Positions 33,140 through 46,053 of a stretch of 64,000 nt of DNA are shown here, one piece after another; position 1 is the first letter of the stretch, and every line of letters begins with the position of its first letter. Source of the DNA: Diploptera punctata (Eukaryota; Arthropoda; Insecta; Blattodea; Blaberidae); assembly GCA_030220185.1 (NCBI GenBank), contig JASPKZ010004570.1, forward strand, positions 186,001 through 250,000, written 5' to 3'. Both the position numbers and the translations under genes were made by a program. The notes beneath the pieces are model-generated. The model saw only the letters and a list, made by a program, of their open reading frames with translations. It did no database searches and had not been told where the DNA came from.

Positions 33140-34144
33140 TCTTATATATATACAAATTAATGTTTGTTTGTACTTTATGTGCGGCCATACCGTTGATCCG
33201 ATTGTGATGGGGTTTTTTGCAGAATGTTCAGGAGATTCCCGGGATGAACATAGGCTATAAGAGAGTTGTGATACTCAACTCCTACACCCTTAAAAATCGC
33301 CCTTTGTAGTGTAAAATGTGAAAAAGTAGCTCTTTGGACGCTTAAATGGCTTATGCTGCCTAAACCATAAGAAATACACAAAATTAATGTACACAGAATT
33401 GAATATCTCAAAAAGCTCTACAAAAAGTCCGAGACATCATATGTTTATCTCTTACGGATAACTCACAATAACCATTTTTGTCTTTCATTGATACCAAGAG
33501 TTTCGCGCCGTAGCCGAGTGGTTAAGGCAAGAAGTCTTGGCGCAGAATTACGGGGACTTACGTTGGTTCGAGTCTCTATGGGGAAGAAATTTTTCTCATG
33601 GAATTTCGCCCAGTATGGGGCTGGTGCAGAGTGGGTCAGAAATGAAAAAAAAAAAACTTTTGACTCACTCTCATCAATTTATCTTTTTTTTCACTCTAAT
33701 ATAATTATTATATGACGGTTCTTAACTTATCTGCAAAGGAGGGTACAATTTAGAAGTGGAGGTTTACTTGAAATCCGAAATTAAAAACTCCTGTATATCG
33801 ACTGGACCGATTTGGATGATTTTTTCTGTGTGTTTGAGTGGGTCCCTGGATGGTTTATTCACAACTGGACTTGGTAGGTGGCGCAGCGATCGGGTTATAG
33901 GATTATTTTATGTCAGATGCGTAGTCAACTGCATTATCATTATGTTCCGACATAACTATGTGACGTCATCCACACTTCTTGAGCCACAACAGAAGGCTGT
34001 AAGAGGTTTTCTTGCGAACTTATTTAATAATATCTAATTATGTACTAATTGCTGAATTTTATGGTAAAAAAGTAACACATTTTTATCGTCTGCCCATGAC
34101 ATGAGAAATGAATGTTCGGGCAGGACGTCTGCCGGGTACGCTAG
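33140..34144 (+). mobile_element. Non-autonomous Helitron
   Basis: Starts TCTTATATATATAC and ends GGGTACGCTAG, inserted between A (33139) and T (34145), with a GGCAG/CTGCC hairpin about 7 nt before the terminal CTAG. It contains no Rep/helicase gene and carries a SINE. Confidence 0.8.
33505..33715 (+). mobile_element. tRNA-derived SINE, family D, inside the Helitron
   Basis: GCGCCGTAGCCGAGTGGTTA (tRNA-Ser/Leu-like A-box region) and GGTTCGAGTCTC (B box), body with GGAATTTCGCCCAGTATGGG. Confidence 0.75.
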
Positions 34145-36150
34145 TTTATTATATTTTGCAAAAATCTGAGCAATGAGCATGCTATTGAAGGTTTTTTTTA
34201 AGATTTATATTTTAAATAGTAGTTTTATTAAAGTTGATAATTATTTAATTAAATAAAAATAAAACTTAAAGCTTAATATGATTTTCATATTTATTATTGT
34301 AATTATTATTTTGGAGAGAATTTTATTAGTTAGGTATTACAGATTATACAATCTTTTTAATTAATGAGATAAATTACACTTATTCCAACATTCAATAAAT
34401 AAAGACAATTTTAGCATGTCAAAAATTGGAATAGGTATGGTATTAGACACAAACAGACAGAAATGAATTAAATTCATCAGTGGTGTGACAAAGGAAAAAC
34501 TAATTAATTGTTTTAAATGTTTATAAAGAAACTGATTACTTGTATCAATTATTACAGACTGAAGACCTCGTTCTTTTACAGTAACAAAAAACACACAAAC
34601 TGATAAGTTATTCATATCAGCAATGTGAATAACAATTAATAGCATACACCAGTATGTTTTTGGAAACATACTTTACAAAGAACAAGAATACTCACAATTC
34701 CAAAATTCATCAAATTCACTTTTATTTAATGAACATACAATTTAAAAAAAATGATGAAATTGCATTTCTCAGAGAAAAACAAAAATTATGGATGTAAATG
34801 TACTGATTCAAAGAAGGAAAATCTAAATGAAATTAGTGAAATCTTTAGCACTTGCTAACAAAATCACTTCTGAAATTAACACCCATGGATTTTTTCTGCA
34901 GATAAAGAAACAAATTAATTAAAAGTCAAATATTACACTTTTACAAGAACCTATTACTATAAGTTGGTGATTCAGCAGTTAGAATGTTATTATGAGTGGT
35001 TTTTCACCAGTGAATGAAGTTTAAGAGTTGAAATAAGCATCACAAACTGCAAATTCTTAGTAGTTAGCTGAGAAAACAAGAGGGATATAAATTAATAAAT
35101 ATGTACTGGGCTTTGGATATATGAAACAATTATCAGGGATGGTCAAACATATAAGTCACACATATTAGTGACCAAATAACTATAGAGCACCATGTTTATG
35201 AACTTTAGGATAAAACAAAACATTTACGATATTTTGTTATATTTATTATTTGATAGTTAACCTGTTGTGCATTTCCATTATGCTCCTTAAACTTGACAGA
35301 AAAATTAGTATTCACAATCTTGCATAATCACAAGTTTGTAAATAATGATAAAGCCACATCCGAGAATTTGTAACTCAGCAGACATAGCAAATTTTTTATA
35401 AATGTGCTTCCTTCCAAAAGTCAATAAATAGTATTTTATTTAGAATCATTCTTGAACATCTGAAATTAGTGTAGCAATTCAAAGACTGAAAGGGCCAATA
35501 AATTTTGTTTTTAGGTCTCTTATTTTAGAATTGAAGACCTTTTATATGCATAAATCTATGACATGGACTTGGAGATACTTTCAACACTGGAAAAGTATGA
35601 AGCTCAAAGTTATGAATCCAGATACAACCATGGTAATCAGTACACCATTGGGGCAAAATGGGAAGTTAAGACCCTTAGTCTCATGTTTCTGAGACATACA
35701 GCATTACATTATAGAATTTTCGCTTACAAAACACTTATAAAATCATATTTCTGTAAAAATTTCCAACTATATGCTCAGTCCCTAAATATTACAATAAGCC
35801 TCAAAGCAGAAGCAACCCACAACAAATAACATTAATTAAATTCCAAACTTTTGAAAACTTCTCCACTGCACATGAACATCCCTGATTTATACTTTTCATA
35901 CTTGAAGCACCATTTACAAAAAAGAAAAATTCTGATTAACAATTCAAAAAATAATTTGTATTTCATGTATTTCTCAAAATTATATTTCACTAACATTGTA
36001 ACCGTCACTAGTTTCAAATTATAAATAAGGAATCTGTCAATGATCAGGATTTTCGATAAAACAAGCAACCTGAAAGGACGTGGAAAATAACTAAGATAGG
36101 GAAAGGATTTGCATATACTAAAGTTAAAATGCAACATAGTAAATATTTGA
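34145..36150. other. Longest unrecognised intron block
   Basis: About 2 kb of AT-rich sequence without inverted repeats, tRNA boxes or coding signal. Frames at 34361-34669, 35563-35829 and 35832-36239 are low complexity or run into repeats. Confidence 0.5.
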
Positions 36151-36151
36151 A

Positions 36152-36245
36152 AGAGGGGCACGGAAGCTTCTTGTAGGAAAACCAGAGGGAAAATGCCCAG
36201 TAGGTAGACCAAGAATGAGGTGAGAGAATAACTACCCATGATTTG
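36152..36245 (+). mobile_element. RTE-like LINE 3' scrap
   Basis: GGAAGCTTCTTGTAGGAAAA and CCAAGAATGAGGTGAGAGAA match the KLLVGKPEGK..VGRPRMR block. Confidence 0.7.
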
Positions 36246-36613
36246 AGCAGTGGTGTGTGGTGGTCACAGCAATTACCCAGCTGTATGACGAAAATGCACT
36301 CATATCTTGGTTAATAACTACTTCTTTTCCAAATAGTTCAGTTTATAAATGGTATGAGCATTTATTACACAAATGTGTTTCAAGAAACCTACCATAATAG
36401 TAAAGTACATAAAAAAAATATTTTACAATTCATACTCATGTATGCACAATTCAATAATGCATGTACTGATACTCACATAAAATGGGTCTGTAGTGTATAT
36501 TATACAATCACTCAATTCCATATTTAGTAATTTGACAAATCATATTTATCAGTAACTAACTAAAACTCGAGAAAGCAAATTAATACAGCATTTGAAATAC
36601 TCAGTGTCAATGT
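36246..36613. other. AT-rich intron, nothing recognised
   Basis: No feature seen. Confidence 0.45.
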
Positions 36614-37530
36614 TAAATTACAGATGAATTCACGCATGTGTATTTCAATGTGTGGCCGATAAACTATCGATAACTCACACTAGTGGGTTATCTCTGTACT
36701 AGACATAGCTTGTCATAAAGTCATGTTGATTTCCACAAATAATATATACACGTTCGAAATAATTCAATTGTTGAGTTATTCAATTAGATGATATAAATAA
36801 ATATTCTTAAATTAATAGGTTGCTATAGATAACAAAGTATACCACATAATTTGATTTTACAATGTTTCTCTGTGTTTTGTAAAAATATAAGTTGCATACA
36901 TAAAATATTATGAATATAAAAATATCAATTCAAAAAATTATATTATTGAGATACTTTTATTTTAAAAATTGTTTCAAATGAACCAATCACATTTCTTGTC
37001 TTGGATCAACAAAGGAATGCTTCATGAATCGATAGATCAAAACTTCATTAGACCTTATGGTTATCAATCAACTTGTATATTTCGCTTTTGAGTTGTGATG
37101 TCAGGCCCAGCTAAGTTTGTATTCAATGACTTTATCACATGCTTTGTCTAGTATAGAGATAACCCACTAGTAAAGTAAAGTGTTCCCACTATAGGCCTCG
37201 GGAGGCCCTTGGGGTAGTGGGATGTTAAGGCTCTCACTTTTTCTAGACAATCGGCTCTTGATGTCAGCTGGGTTGTCACTCCTGCATGACGGCCACCTTT
37301 ACCCCAGAACAAGCGTCTGGTACTCATTTCAGTTTGAGGCTGAGTCGACCCCAGGGTCATGGTGTCACTAGAAGGTTTGGGTCAGTTTAAAAATCCTGAC
37401 CCCACCAGGACTTGAACCTTCGACCTTCTGGTTTGTAGCGCACTGCCTTAACCACTATGCCTAGTGTGAGTTATTGACAGTTTATCGGCCATACAATGAA
37501 ATACGCATGTGTGAATTCATCTGTAATTTA
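36614..37530. mobile_element. Foldback element with about 110-bp inverted arms
   Basis: The ends TAAATTACAGATGAATTCAC are inverted and near-identical. The arms continue through GTGGCCGATAAACTATCGAT and GATAACCCACTAG to about 36725. The right arm is split by a SINE family A. No transposase. Confidence 0.8.
37166..37468 (-). mobile_element. tRNA-derived SINE, family A, in the foldback arm
   Basis: GCCTCGGGAGGCCCTTGGGG at the left, tRNA-like head at the right (CATAGTGGTTAAGGCAGTGC on the minus strand). Confidence 0.8.
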
Positions 37531-37589
37531 GTAGCTGGTGTTAGTATTGTGAACACAGGAAGCTCCGTCAATCTGAATGTGATCATAGT

Positions 37590-37930
37590 TGGCTTCTTCT
37601 TCCTTCCAAGTATTACGCCAAGGCCTGTTACGATCCTATAGAAAATTTTCCCTCCAGCATTTCATAGGACAGCCCAGTGATCTTCGTCCTCTTGGTATTA
37701 ATTATAAACAGTTTTGCGGATCCGATTTGAACTCATTCTTTCAAGATGGTGTTTCCAATTTTAGTTGGTACTGTTTAATATATTCCAAAATTGATGTAGT
37801 CTTCAATTCTTTTAAGATATCGATGTTCCTTTTCCGATTCCATCTGGTGTAACACACTGTTCTGCACATGAATCTCATTTCACAAGCCATTATTCTGCTT
37901 TCATGTATGATAGTTGGCAAAGGCATGAAA
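37590..37930 (-). mobile_element. LINE 3' fragment (second RTE-like subfamily)
   Basis: Shares long blocks with 59721-60090, for example GGCCTGTTACGATCCTATAG and CTTCGTCCTCTTGGTAT. Minus-strand traces MRFMCRTV and YTRWNRKRNIDILKELKT. Confidence 0.65.
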
Positions 37931-38104
37931 TTTAATGTTCACGCATAATTGATTTGAATGAAATTTGATAAATCTATTAGTTTATTTTTTAGTAAATATT
38001 ATTGAATTGTTTGTATGTGTAGAGAAGGTAGAAGCTTTACTTCTCATTATACTATATGCAATCCTAACTTTAGCACTTAAAAACCCTTTAAAGTTAGTTA
38101 GACT

Positions 38105-39040
38105 TATTTGAATGTATCTAAATGGCAGAAAGGGTTGATGTGTGTGTAGGCAAACAGTTTTCAGATACTTTTGAAATTTACAATGAATTACAGCAAGGAG
38201 ATGACTGTATCCTCCACTATTCAATTTTGTACAACATCCCACATGTAGAAGGCCAAAACTTAATGATATTAATAAGCAGTTACTTCATGCTGATGATTTA
38301 GTATTATTAGGAGAAAACAAGTTGATACTAAGGGCCATTATGCACACTCTATTGAGGGACACTAGGAAATTGGGACTGGAAGCACAGTATGGTCACATGC
38401 AGAAGTACATTATATAATATGACAAATGAAAATTTTGAGGTGGCTAATTTCAAATACCTAAGAACAATAATTATAAACAGGAATGAGGTGCACAAGGAAA
38501 TTAAACATAGGATAAATTCTGGAAATGCATTCTATCATGCACTATAAGAACTCCTGCCGTCCCAACTTCTATAAAAAAATTTTAATGAAAATATATGAAA
38601 CTGTTATTCTTCCATTTATATTATATGAATGTGAAATATGGGCCATTATTTTAAGAAAGGAGAAAATATTAAGAGTATCTGAGAATAAAATTCTTACAAA
38701 CATTTTTGGACAAAAGAGATAAACAAAGAGGCAAATGGAGAACACTTCATAATAGTGAGCTACATGATCTTAACAGGAAACCAGATATAATAAGAACAGT
38801 TAAGTCTCATAGAGTGCAATGGGCAGGACATGTGGCACAAATGGGGAATAAAAGGAGGACATGGAAACTCCTTGTAGGAAAACCAGAGGGGAAAATGCCC
38901 AGAAGGTAGACCAAGAATGAGGTGGGAGAATAACATTAACCATGATGAGGGAAGTAGATTATACAGGAATGATTGGAAAACATTAGCTCAGGATAGGGAT
39001 GTATGGAGAGCTTATGTCCAGGTGGTCAGGGTTCGGTAGT
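38105..39040 (+). mobile_element. RTE-like LINE, RT to 3' end
   Basis: Traces: LLHADDLVLLGEN (YADD-like box as HADD, about 38272), then KIYETVILPFILYECEIWAI, HRVQWAGHVAQMGNKRRTWK and LLVGKPEGKMP. Ends near GGTTCGGTAGTGCC. Many stops. Confidence 0.8.
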
Positions 39041-39044
39041 GCCC

Positions 39045-39982
39045 CATAGCACAACAGCTCTGAAAAGTCAAGAACTGAAGTAATTGCTATAACTGCCTAG
39101 TAGATGACTACACATGGTTAGCACAATGGAATCCTTCAACCTTAGTTTCAGTTCTCTTAAAATAGATTTCACTTAACCCTGTTTAGCTGGGAATCTAAAT
39201 GCTAGTCAGACACAATAATTTCGCCACAGAGGCTGTCATAATTATGAATAGGTATGCCCATAGTGTATTCACTTTTAACTAACAGTAATGTATTATTCTG
39301 TGTGTACAATCAAAATGAAGGGAATGAAATGAAAATTTCAGTGAGCTGACAAATAGACCTTGAGAGTGCACTTACCATTTATGTGTGACAAATAGACATA
39401 ATATCTCTATCAATGAGAAATGCCAGCCTTTCTTTTGATCTAATTGTAATGGTTTCTGTGCTTATGTTTTAAAATGGAGTCTCTAACTTGGGCATCTTGA
39501 AAAATCTAAGTCATAGCCATTTGAAGATATTTTCTTATTGCTTCTAATGCAAAGACTGCTATTAAGACAAAGAAATTAAATTATTTCCATTGGTTCGCAC
39601 ATTCATTTGCTACAGGTTAATTATTATTTAATTTTAGAGCAATTTCTTGATGCACAGATATTTTTCAAATCTATGGCCAGTTGACTTATACAATAACCAT
39701 CAGCTCATAGCCTGCTGACATTCTATTGTTATATACTGCAACGTAAAGTGAATAAATATAGAATAGTAGAGACTAGGGTAAAGTAGAATTTGAGAGTTGG
39801 ATCAAAATCATGGCAACTATTTTTCTGTTGTTGGAAATTTCTATGTTGTCTAAGCAGGAAAATTAACATCCACAATATATGGATGTAATCATTAGAAGCT
39901 AGTGTGAAACACAAATTGTTTTACAAAGAATGTATTATGTGTGTGTGTGTTCCAATCACTGCACTTCTTGTGATTTGAGTTT
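39045..39982. other. AT-rich intron, nothing recognised
   Basis: No feature seen. Confidence 0.45.
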
Positions 39983-39998
39983 AACAAAAGGCAGATAG

Positions 39999-40302
39999 GT
40001 AAAGTGATCCCACTACAGGCCTCAGGAGGCCCTTGGGGTAGTAGGAGGTTAGGGCTCCCACTTTTTCTTGACAATCGGCACTTGATGTCAGCCGGGGTGT
40101 CAGCCCTGCGTGACGGCCGCCTTTACCCCAGAACAAGCGTCTGGTACTCATTTCAGTTAGAGGCTGAGTCGACCCCAGGGCCATAGTGCCGCCAGAAGGT
40201 TTGGGTCAGTTTAAAAATCCTGACCCCACCGGGACTCGAACCCTCGACCCTCCGGCTTGTAGCTCAGTGCCTTAACCACTACGCTACGGCGTGCCCCAAC
40301 AA
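39999..40302 (-). mobile_element. tRNA-derived SINE, family A, with 16-bp target duplication
   Basis: Flanked by a perfect AACAAAAGGCAGATAG (39983-39998 and 40303-40318). The tRNA head on the minus strand has CGTAGCGTAGTGGTTAAGGC and GGGTTCGAGTCCC. The best copy of the family here. Confidence 0.92.
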
Positions 40303-40318
40303 AACAAAAGGCAGATAG

Positions 40319-41021
40319 ATGACTTTAATAGTCCATTTTTTAATTTACACACCATTTTGGCAGACCCTTATATTGTATACAGAAAATAGTGTAGGATGAG
40401 TGTATGTTCCCCAGGGGGCACCAGCTTAACAACACCTTGAATGGATGAATCACCATCAACTTACTACAAGTGTTCTGTGAGGAGGTTTGTAATTTAATGC
40501 AGGCATCTGTGCACAATCTAATTGTACATGACCATCCCTCGTAGTCCCGAGATTATACAATTAAAATTTCCAATCCCAAAACCTAAGAAAATACACACTA
40601 CAGCCCAAGCTAACGAAGCAGACATAAATAAATTATTGAAAACAGATTTGTGTGAATGAACAGAACTATTACAAGATACCTATCACTATGTTGTTTAAAC
40701 CACATACATAATGAAAGTAACAACCGTATGGCCAGGCAGTTTGGGACACATAAAGGCATTAAATATAAGCTGTATGGAACTAGGTAACCCCATTCATAAA
40801 TAATTATGCATAATATTAGGCTTTTTGTGGATGCTATTTTCATGATTGTAAGGTAGAGTGGAAAGCTATAATCTATTCCATTAACAGTTCATGACTTGAA
40901 TGTAAGGATCCACAATTGTTAGCCAATGGCATGAAGTGGAGGACGATTAGTCCCATGATCTATCTACATATACCAGCAAGAAAAAATCCCAGTAGAATTT
41001 AATAGTGGGTGGAATAATTTG

Positions 41022-41025
<4 letters not shown>
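40319..41025. other. AT-rich intron, nothing recognised
   Basis: No coding signal or repeat structure noted. Confidence 0.45.

Positions 41026-41026
<1 letters not shown>

Positions 41027-41068
<42 letters not shown>
41027..41068. repeat. (CA)n/(TA)n microsatellite
   Basis: ACACACACACA followed by about 16 TA units, directly left of a short LINE scrap (41101-41146, plus strand, EWIPPGKGKRGR). Confidence 0.9.
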
Positions 41069-41070
<2 letters not shown>

Positions 41071-41146
41071 CCTGAAAAAAAGTTCATCTTTTTTGACAAA
41101 TATGGAATGGATTCCACCTGGGAAAGGAAAGAGAGGTCGACAAATA

Positions 41147-41474
41147 TAATTACAAAGCCTATATTGTAATTAAAACTTTTTTTTTACAATTCTCCAATTG
41201 ACCCTAAGTTCAGTCTAGACATGGATAGTTGAAGAAAAGTCTAGACATGACCCATTGAAGTACTATCTACACCCCCTATGCTGCCCTGGATTGAACCAGG
41301 GCTCTCATGCCCTCCTTGCTTACTAAATCAATGCCAAGTAACTTGTTTTAATTTCAGTGATTGAATGCAGACTGATGTTTTCTGCTGGCTATGGCTGTTG
41401 ACCTTAAGGAAGTGTAAGTGCATTGAAATTACACAATTTATGTAATAAATCAAAGAGTTTGTAAACTTAAAATG
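41147..41474 (-). repeat. Intron with a tRNA-like remnant
   Basis: Minus strand 41272-41336 contains CTGGTTCAATCC-type B-box sequence; otherwise nothing recognised. Confidence 0.3.
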
Positions 41475-41875
41475 AGTCATACATCATCTCACCTCGTACA
41501 CAGTGTATTCTTCACAGCATAGGACCTCAGTTTCATTCCTATCTTCAGCCATTTTTTCAACTGTCGAATTTTTGCCCTCACTATCATCTTCTGAACTGCC
41601 ATTTAGTGTTGATTTTTATAAACTTTGAGATTAAATCTTGCTTGCTGGGAATTTCAAAATTCATGTATCTAAATTTGTTCTTCTGAATTTATATATTTTC
41701 CCAAACTGTTAATTCCAAGGTCTTTGCCAAATGTTTAAAAAAATCTAGTTTCTTTTTCAATTTTACGATTTTCTATCAAACTCTGAGCAGCAATTGCTCA
41801 TTTCTCAATTTCAGCATTTTTTATATTTCTAAAGTGTTATTTTGTGCGAGTATCCAAAAAGGTTGAAGATAGTAA
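41475..41875 (-). mobile_element. Penelope-like element C-terminal fragment
   Basis: Same layout as fragments 1-3: ATCTCACCTCGTACACAG end, a CTGAAGATAGGA tail motif near 41545, a coding trace of FEIPSKQDLI, and AHSLIENRKIEKET near 41760-41800. Degenerate. Confidence 0.65.
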
Positions 41876-41976
41876 CAACTCCTGGTGTTGTGATGTGAAG
41901 AACAGGGAGTGCATGAGATAAGATGACGTACGACTAATTTTAATTTTATTTATAAACAGGTTAACAATGTAATAAA

Positions 41977-44900
41977 TAGAGCTAGGATTTTTATGTAATA
42001 TTAACATGCAAAATATGTAATATTACATAAAAAATTCTTAAAATATGTAATTTTAAATACATTAAAATGCAAGTTTATGTAAATTTATACCAAATATTAA
42101 CTTACTTGATTCCTGATTTTATTAATAACAAGTGAAGTGTGGGACAATTATTAATTAAGCATGTTGATTTAATAAATCAAAAGTATTACATTTATTTATT
42201 TTTTGAAAATGCAACAATTAATAAAATGGCTAAATAAAAAAAATCACGTTACAAAATGTATTTTTAGTTATATTATAATTATACAACGTTTTCATAGTCA
42301 CTCTTTAACCAATCTTTAGCCCCTACAGCGAATACAGAAACTATCTACTCACTTCACTTTAATTTGCAATGAACTATAAGACACATATCCAAGTTTTCCA
42401 TTGTCATAGAGTGTCATCGGTCAGAGAGATTGTTTTTATAAACACAAAATGTTCTTTCCACATTACAGGAAGTTGCTGGTGCAAATTTAAGCAGATTGAA
42501 TTTTTCAGGAGAGATGTCATCTGGAGGATTCTCTTCTTCCCCGTTGAGGATCTTACACACTGTAGTCAATGTTGAGAAGCCAGGATTTCTTTCCATAACA
42601 GATTTAAATTTCTTCATTATGTTTATTCCAACATTTCCTTGAACAACCCTTAACTTAGATTTAACGTCCTCGACAATGTCCAGTGATTCATTCAAAGTCA
42701 TGCCACAAGTTTCTAATACTGTCAGAAATGATGAATCCAAAATTGCTTTTAACATATGCCAATTGGTACTGAAGGCACTTTGAGCCTCTCTGATAGAAAC
42801 TGCTGATTTACTTGGAAACGAGTCTATTACAGACTTCACTTCTTTAAAATAGTCACTATGAAAGCAGGCAGCCTCAATCCACGTCCCCATCTAGTGAGGA
42901 CAGGTTCAGGGGGCAATTTCACATTTGGTAATTGTTCTCTATAGTGTAACACACGTTGGGGTGCCTTAACAAACACTTTCTCAGTGTTTGAAATAATGCT
43001 ATTGATTTGCGGATAGTTACTTCGCACTTCTTCGGCAAACGTTGCAGTCCATATGCGAGACAGATGAAATGGATCATATTTTGGTAAAACATACATAGAG
43101 CAGTTCCCACCTTTAGCATGTACGCCACAGCATCACAATAAAGGACAAAGACTTTATCTTCTTGAACACTTAAGTCCATCGTTCACAAAACGAGCCACTG
43201 TTGCGTGATTTTCATGCTCCAACGTTTTTGAAGAATTCAGGAAAGGTGTGGGGATTCTTTTCCATCCAGCTTACCAATCACAAGATTGGTAACATAGCGA
43301 CCTTTTCCAGCCATTGTTTCATCGACAGCAATCTATATATAGTTGTTGCCTATATCACTTCGCACACATGTCATTGCTTCATCGCAACACAAATGCATGT
43401 AGTTTTTTCGGAGCGTAGAATCGTTAGGAATCTGCCTCCCACAATACTTCTCTAAAAATGCACGATATTTAGGTACCTGGAGTTTGTACCAAGGAATATT
43501 TGCAGCAACCATAGCATTACACATGTCATGGAAGAATTCACTCCTTACATTTGAAGACTGTTACATTTGAGATAGAAGCACTTGCTTTTTAGATGTTTGT
43601 AGTCCTTTGTTTTTAGCATGCAGAGCACTGCGAACATGTTGTTCAAGTTGAGATATCATTGAACAATCTATCTGGTTATTACAAGCCTGGCACAGAACCA
43701 CATCTCCATCAGTAGTGAACGAATCATCTATTTTAACCCACGATTTTAACTTAGATGATAATTTTGATGCTACAGGAGCCATAACACGAAATTCAATGAA
43801 ACACTGTGACAATCAAAATAATACTGATGAAGAGACAAACTAAAGTCTTGTGGAAGAAAAATAGAAAGCAACGTAATGTTACTTTTTATTATCAGAGGGG
43901 AAAAGAGGTAGGAACAGAAAGGGACGGAAATGTTTGAATGGATGTATCAGAAGTTTAAGAAGTTTCACAACTTTCAGTACTTCTTAGAGATCGAATTCTA
44001 TGGTGTAAAATCTAATTAATTAAATAAATAAAATATATGTTAAGCCTGATATGATAATATTTAGAATATCTCATTGTATCTTAACAACAAATTATAGTGC
44101 ACAATTTCAATTTTAAGAAATGTTGATTACTTCTTGTTTTTATTTTATGATAATTTGTTATGGGGAAATCAGTAAACGACAAGAATGTGTTTAGATGAGT
44201 GGGATAGCAAATGCAAGTGGCCTAAATTACCTGATAATTATATTAGAATTGGGAGGGACACAGATAAAACCCTATCCAGAAAATTAACTTGAATCGATCC
44301 TGGATTCGATGGGTGAGAGACAATGACAGTTACTCCTGTGCTATTTTTTTTAAGTTTTTTCTATATGGACTCAATCTCTATTGCATCAACAAACAATTTT
44401 ATAAATACAGTACAAAATTATATTTTTTATACTCATATTACAACGAAACAAACATTTTTAAAACAGGTTGTATTCTATTCCAAGGGACAGAAGAGCAGAG
44501 ATGAGGGAAGGATACACAATTGTTAACACATGCTAAGTGAGAAACTGTTATGTTTCTACTATTTCATTCATAAAACAGATGGGTCTGTGGTAGTTTTAAA
44601 ATATATCTTCAATGTGGTATCCTACCCAAGTCACAGTGCCTTTGTATAGCTACATTTATGGTGTCAATAATTGAATGGAATTCTTTCTTGGCCTCTTTTT
44701 TGTAGCTTTTGGATAGCTTGCAAAATTCGTTTCAGTGTACATGTACCTGAGTTTCTAATGTGAATAAAATACTGTCATACAGATAGTTTAAAATTTTATT
44801 CCGCTTATGGAAAAAAAAAAAATTATTTTAAATTAACGGACAGAATATGTAGTTTTACATAAAAAAATATTAAAATATGTAATTATGATGAAATATGTAA

Positions 44901-45012
44901 TGATAACTTTTGATATTTGATAAGAAAGTTCCTAATTCGTGGACATTTATAATTTTTAGCTGCGTATGAGCAAAGAGAAAGAATATGTAATTACATACAA
45001 ATCCTAGCTTTA
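41977..45012 (-). mobile_element. hAT element, 3,036 bp, with perfect 8-bp target duplication
   Basis: GTAATAAA flanks both sides (41969-41976, 45013-45020). Terminal repeats TAGAGCTAGGATTTTTATGT and TAAAGCTAGGATTTGTATGT are followed by clusters of AATATGTAAT. It is inserted in an RTE-like LINE copy; the uninterrupted paralogue at 24495-24520 shows the empty site CAATGTAATAAAAGATCTTC. Confidence 0.93.
42414..43812 (-). pseudogene. hAT transposase with BED-type zinc finger (degenerate)
   Basis: Read on the minus strand in several frames. An N-terminal zinc finger has CQAC, then HVRSALH (43650-43700). Next come NIPWYKLQVPKYRAFLEKYC, then IAVDETM (catalytic D region, about 43320), and VLYCDAVAYMLKVG followed by MIHFICLAYGLQR. 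PPEPVLTRWG and the hAT dimerisation motif LLKFAPATSCNVERTFCVYK end it. This is the architecture of transposases often annotated as 'CGG triplet repeat-binding protein 1-like'. At least four frameshifts or stops break it. Confidence 0.85.
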
Positions 45013-45074
45013 GTAATAAAACATCTTCCTGTGCCCAAAGCTTTTTAAATTTTTATCTTCTTTCTCCATACATG

Positions 45075-46053
45075 CAAAACAGTCTTCTCAATAATACATT
45101 CATTAAATCGTGTACGAAATTGTTTGCCATTCGCCCTTAGGAAAATGTTAGTAGAAACACTTGCAATGCCCCATTTTGATTATTGTGACATTCTTTTTAC
45201 AGACTTAAATATTATTTCCACTCAAAGACTTCAACGTGTTCATAATTCTTGCGCACGTTTTATTTGTGGTATTCGCAAATTTGACCATGTTACACCGTCC
45301 CTGGAACAATTATCGTGGCTTCGTCTAAGAGATCGTAGAACTGTCCATTCCCTATCCCTTCTCTATAAAATACTTCACACATCATCGCCTAATTATTTAT
45401 CATGCCGCTTCATCAGACTATCCGACACACACAATCTCGACACTCGATCCCATCAGCACATTGTCCTTTATATCCCGCCTCATCACACTGGATATTATTC
45501 ATTATCTTTTACGGTGTCACTTACCAAAACATGGAATTCCCTTCTGCCCTATGTCAGAGACTGTCAAACTATAACATCCTTCAAAAACAAACTAAAGAAT
45601 TACATAACAACAAACTAACTTATACACCTCACTGATAGTATTCTTTTAGCAATATTAATATATTTAATTACTTATGAAAATAATATTAAGAATAACAAAT
45701 ATTCTTATTTGTTTTGTTTTAAATATTGTATAATCGTAAAATTAGTTTTCTATATCTCATTATTTTCCTGTTTTTTATATACACTAGACAGGGACAATTT
45801 AATATGCCTTGCTTGTATACATTTTATTATTAGTTTTAGTCGTAATTTTAACTAATAATAACTGGTTGTATTATAGATCGTAATATGTATATTAGATATT
45901 ATCTTTTGATCAAATTTTTACTTAGTGTTTAATATTAGAGTTAATTAAGATTGTTATATTCTTATGTAATATATGTTTGTCCTGGTGAGTGGAAGAGAAG
46001 GCCACATGGCCTTAACTCCACCAGGCTAAATAAATCTAATCTAAATCTAAATC
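45075..46053 (+). mobile_element. CR1/Jockey-type LINE 3' end
   Basis: A 164-codon frame (45124-45615) encodes the post-RT C-terminus: LVETLAMPHFDYCDILF, LQRVHNSCARFICG, LSWLRLRDRRTVHSLSLLYK and a terminal FKNKLKNYI. The 3' UTR has AGGCCACATGGCCTTAACTC and ends in a CTAAATCTAA-type short tandem. The frame is intact, so the copy is relatively young, but 5'-truncated. Confidence 0.85.

Noticed and set aside
34361..34669. 102-codon minus-strand gene
   Set aside because: AT-rich chance frame without recognisable domain or conserved start context.
35563..36239. Protein genes of 88 and 135 codons
   Set aside because: Low-complexity composition, no motif, no splice context, and the second overlaps the LINE scrap at 36152.
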